From assembly GCA_041749255.1 (NCBI GenBank), contig JBGTBR010000004.1:3231-67230 (forward strand): a stretch of DNA of 64,000 nt. The letters are read 5' to 3'. This DNA is from JABDLO01 sp041749255 (GTDB taxonomy: Bacteria; Bacteroidota; Bacteroidia; Chitinophagales; Saprospiraceae). The notes below the pieces were generated by a model that saw nothing but the letters and a program-made list of their open reading frames with translations, ran no database searches and was not told the origin of the DNA. The translations under genes and the position numbers were made by a program. Position 1 is the first letter of the stretch. Every line of letters starts with the position of its first letter. This document shows positions 63,368 through 64,000 of this stretch, one piece after another.

Positions 63368-63653
63368 TACTGATGATTAAATCTAAATAATTATAATTGA
63401 ATGTACATAACTTACATTGTAATCGTAATCTAACAAAATTATTGTAAAATTTTGAAACAAATACTCAAAAATGTATGAGTGTTAAAATTGGGTGTATGAT
63501 TACGGTGAAATGATTGATATATCTAAACTTCAATTATTGATATTGGATGGTTTTTAAAATTATGCTTTTGCATTTTTATAACACCAAATTACACATTTGT
63601 ACATTAATATTTACGGTTTATATGATTTCAAAATAATAAGTTTTGAATATATA
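63368..63653. other. Divergent intergenic gap
   Basis: Very AT-rich, between the sensor kinase and the secreted-protein gene. No ORF or stable hairpin was seen. It probably contains the promoters of both. Confidence 0.4.
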
Positions 63654-63661
63654 TATTTTTG
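63654..63661 (+). promoter_or_regulatory. -7 element of the last gene
   Basis: TATTTTTG, an exact TAnnTTTG match, 41 bases before ATG 63703. Confidence 0.45.
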
Positions 63662-63702
63662 CAATATAGAATATTATTAATAAATTTCAAACGGATATTA
63701 TT

Positions 63703-64000
63703 ATGAAAAATATTTTATGCTTTTTATTTCTTATTTTGGGAACTACTATATATTCATCAGATGTCAGTGTATCGTCGATTGCTGTACCGGGCGGCAATCA
63801 TTACCAGGGAGCTGCAAATATACTGGCCTATATGATTCAGATGGATGTCAGCGGCACATCAGTGACATTAAACCAACTGAGCATGGTTACATCGGGAACG
63901 TATGATTTGGACGATGTGAGCATATTCCGGTTGTACAGGAATACTTTACCGACACTTGCTGGAGCTACACAGATAAGTTTTGACAATACATTAACGGGAG
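63703..64000 (+). CDS. Secreted protein, N-terminal part (runs off the window)
   Basis: 99 codons are visible, open to the window end. Signal peptide MKNILCFLFLILGTTIYSSD, then a strand-rich part (VSSIAVPGGNHYQGAANILA, VTLNQLSMVTSGTYDLDDVS, FRLYRNTLPTLAGATQI). The phrase 'LNQLSMVTSGTYDLDDVSIFRLY' type is common at the start of long Bacteroidota surface proteins with repeated beta domains and a T9SS signal, but the end is not visible. Confidence 0.75.
   Translation, partial: MKNILCFLFLILGTTIYSSDVSVSSIAVPGGNHYQGAANILAYMIQMDVSGTSVTLNQLSMVTSGTYDLDDVSIFRLYRNTLPTLAGATQISFDNTLTG

Overview
The window looks like a chromosomal segment of a free-living, probably aquatic member of the Bacteroidota, most likely in or near the Saprospiria. 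The support is: proteins with type IX secretion (T9SS) C-terminal signals at both ends of the window, many LxxC-type lipoproteins, a TonB receptor with an N-terminal carboxypeptidase-regulatory-like domain, a LytTR/LytS pair with a beta-propeller sensor, the TAnnTTTG type of -7 promoter element ahead of many genes, and A-rich rather than Shine-Dalgarno-rich leaders. The genus cannot be fixed by reading alone. No tRNA, rRNA, CRISPR array, integrase, transposase or prophage module was seen.

Layout. 1-6 kb: the 3' part of a giant secreted multidomain protein (internal duplication, dockerin-like and cohesin-like modules, T9SS signal). 6-11 kb: a HAD phosphatase, recX behind a terminated leader, then the reverse-strand translation operon rplM-rpsI-rpsB-tsf with separately promoted pyrH. 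11-26 kb: metabolic and envelope genes (GH3 glucosidase, CBS protein, SDR, M16 protease, DUF6157, VOC protein, saccharopine-dehydrogenase-like reductase, AraC regulator, acyltransferase). 26-27 kb: a tail-less ssb gene and a large low-complexity repeat block. 27-45 kb: mostly conserved genes (MFS, fasciclin, YebC, M14 and NlpC/P60 peptidases, adk, obgE, a methyltransferase, alternative GlmU, L31, ettA, pckA) and an ECF sigma/anti-sigma pair. 45-48.5 kb: an accessory island of small lipoproteins and secreted cysteine-patterned proteins plus a candidate structured RNA. 48.9-53 kb: a GMC oxidoreductase (apparent frameshift) with its small subunit, an SDR, and a second ssb. 53.4-64 kb: a TonB receptor with two tiny membrane proteins, an ECF sigma factor, T9SS and outer-membrane proteins, the LytTR/LytS pair and the start of another secreted protein.

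Most interesting: (1) two ssb paralogs 26 kb apart share about 100 bp of upstream palindromes and promoter, and each has a 5'-leader hairpin at the same position whose stem sequence differs but still pairs; (2) two neighbouring small exported proteins in the 47-48 kb island have mirror-symmetric cysteine spacing (C-x21-C-x8-C-x21-C and C-x17-C-x12-C-x17-C), the pattern expected for a disulfide-stapled helical hairpin; (3) a tandem pair of lipoproteins was duplicated with its terminator while the signal peptides differ; (4) a plus-strand RNA at about 45.30-45.46 kb has stems whose non-Watson-Crick pairs are all G-U on that strand; (5) a 35-residue membrane microprotein is translationally coupled to the TonB receptor. 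Functions for these are inference.
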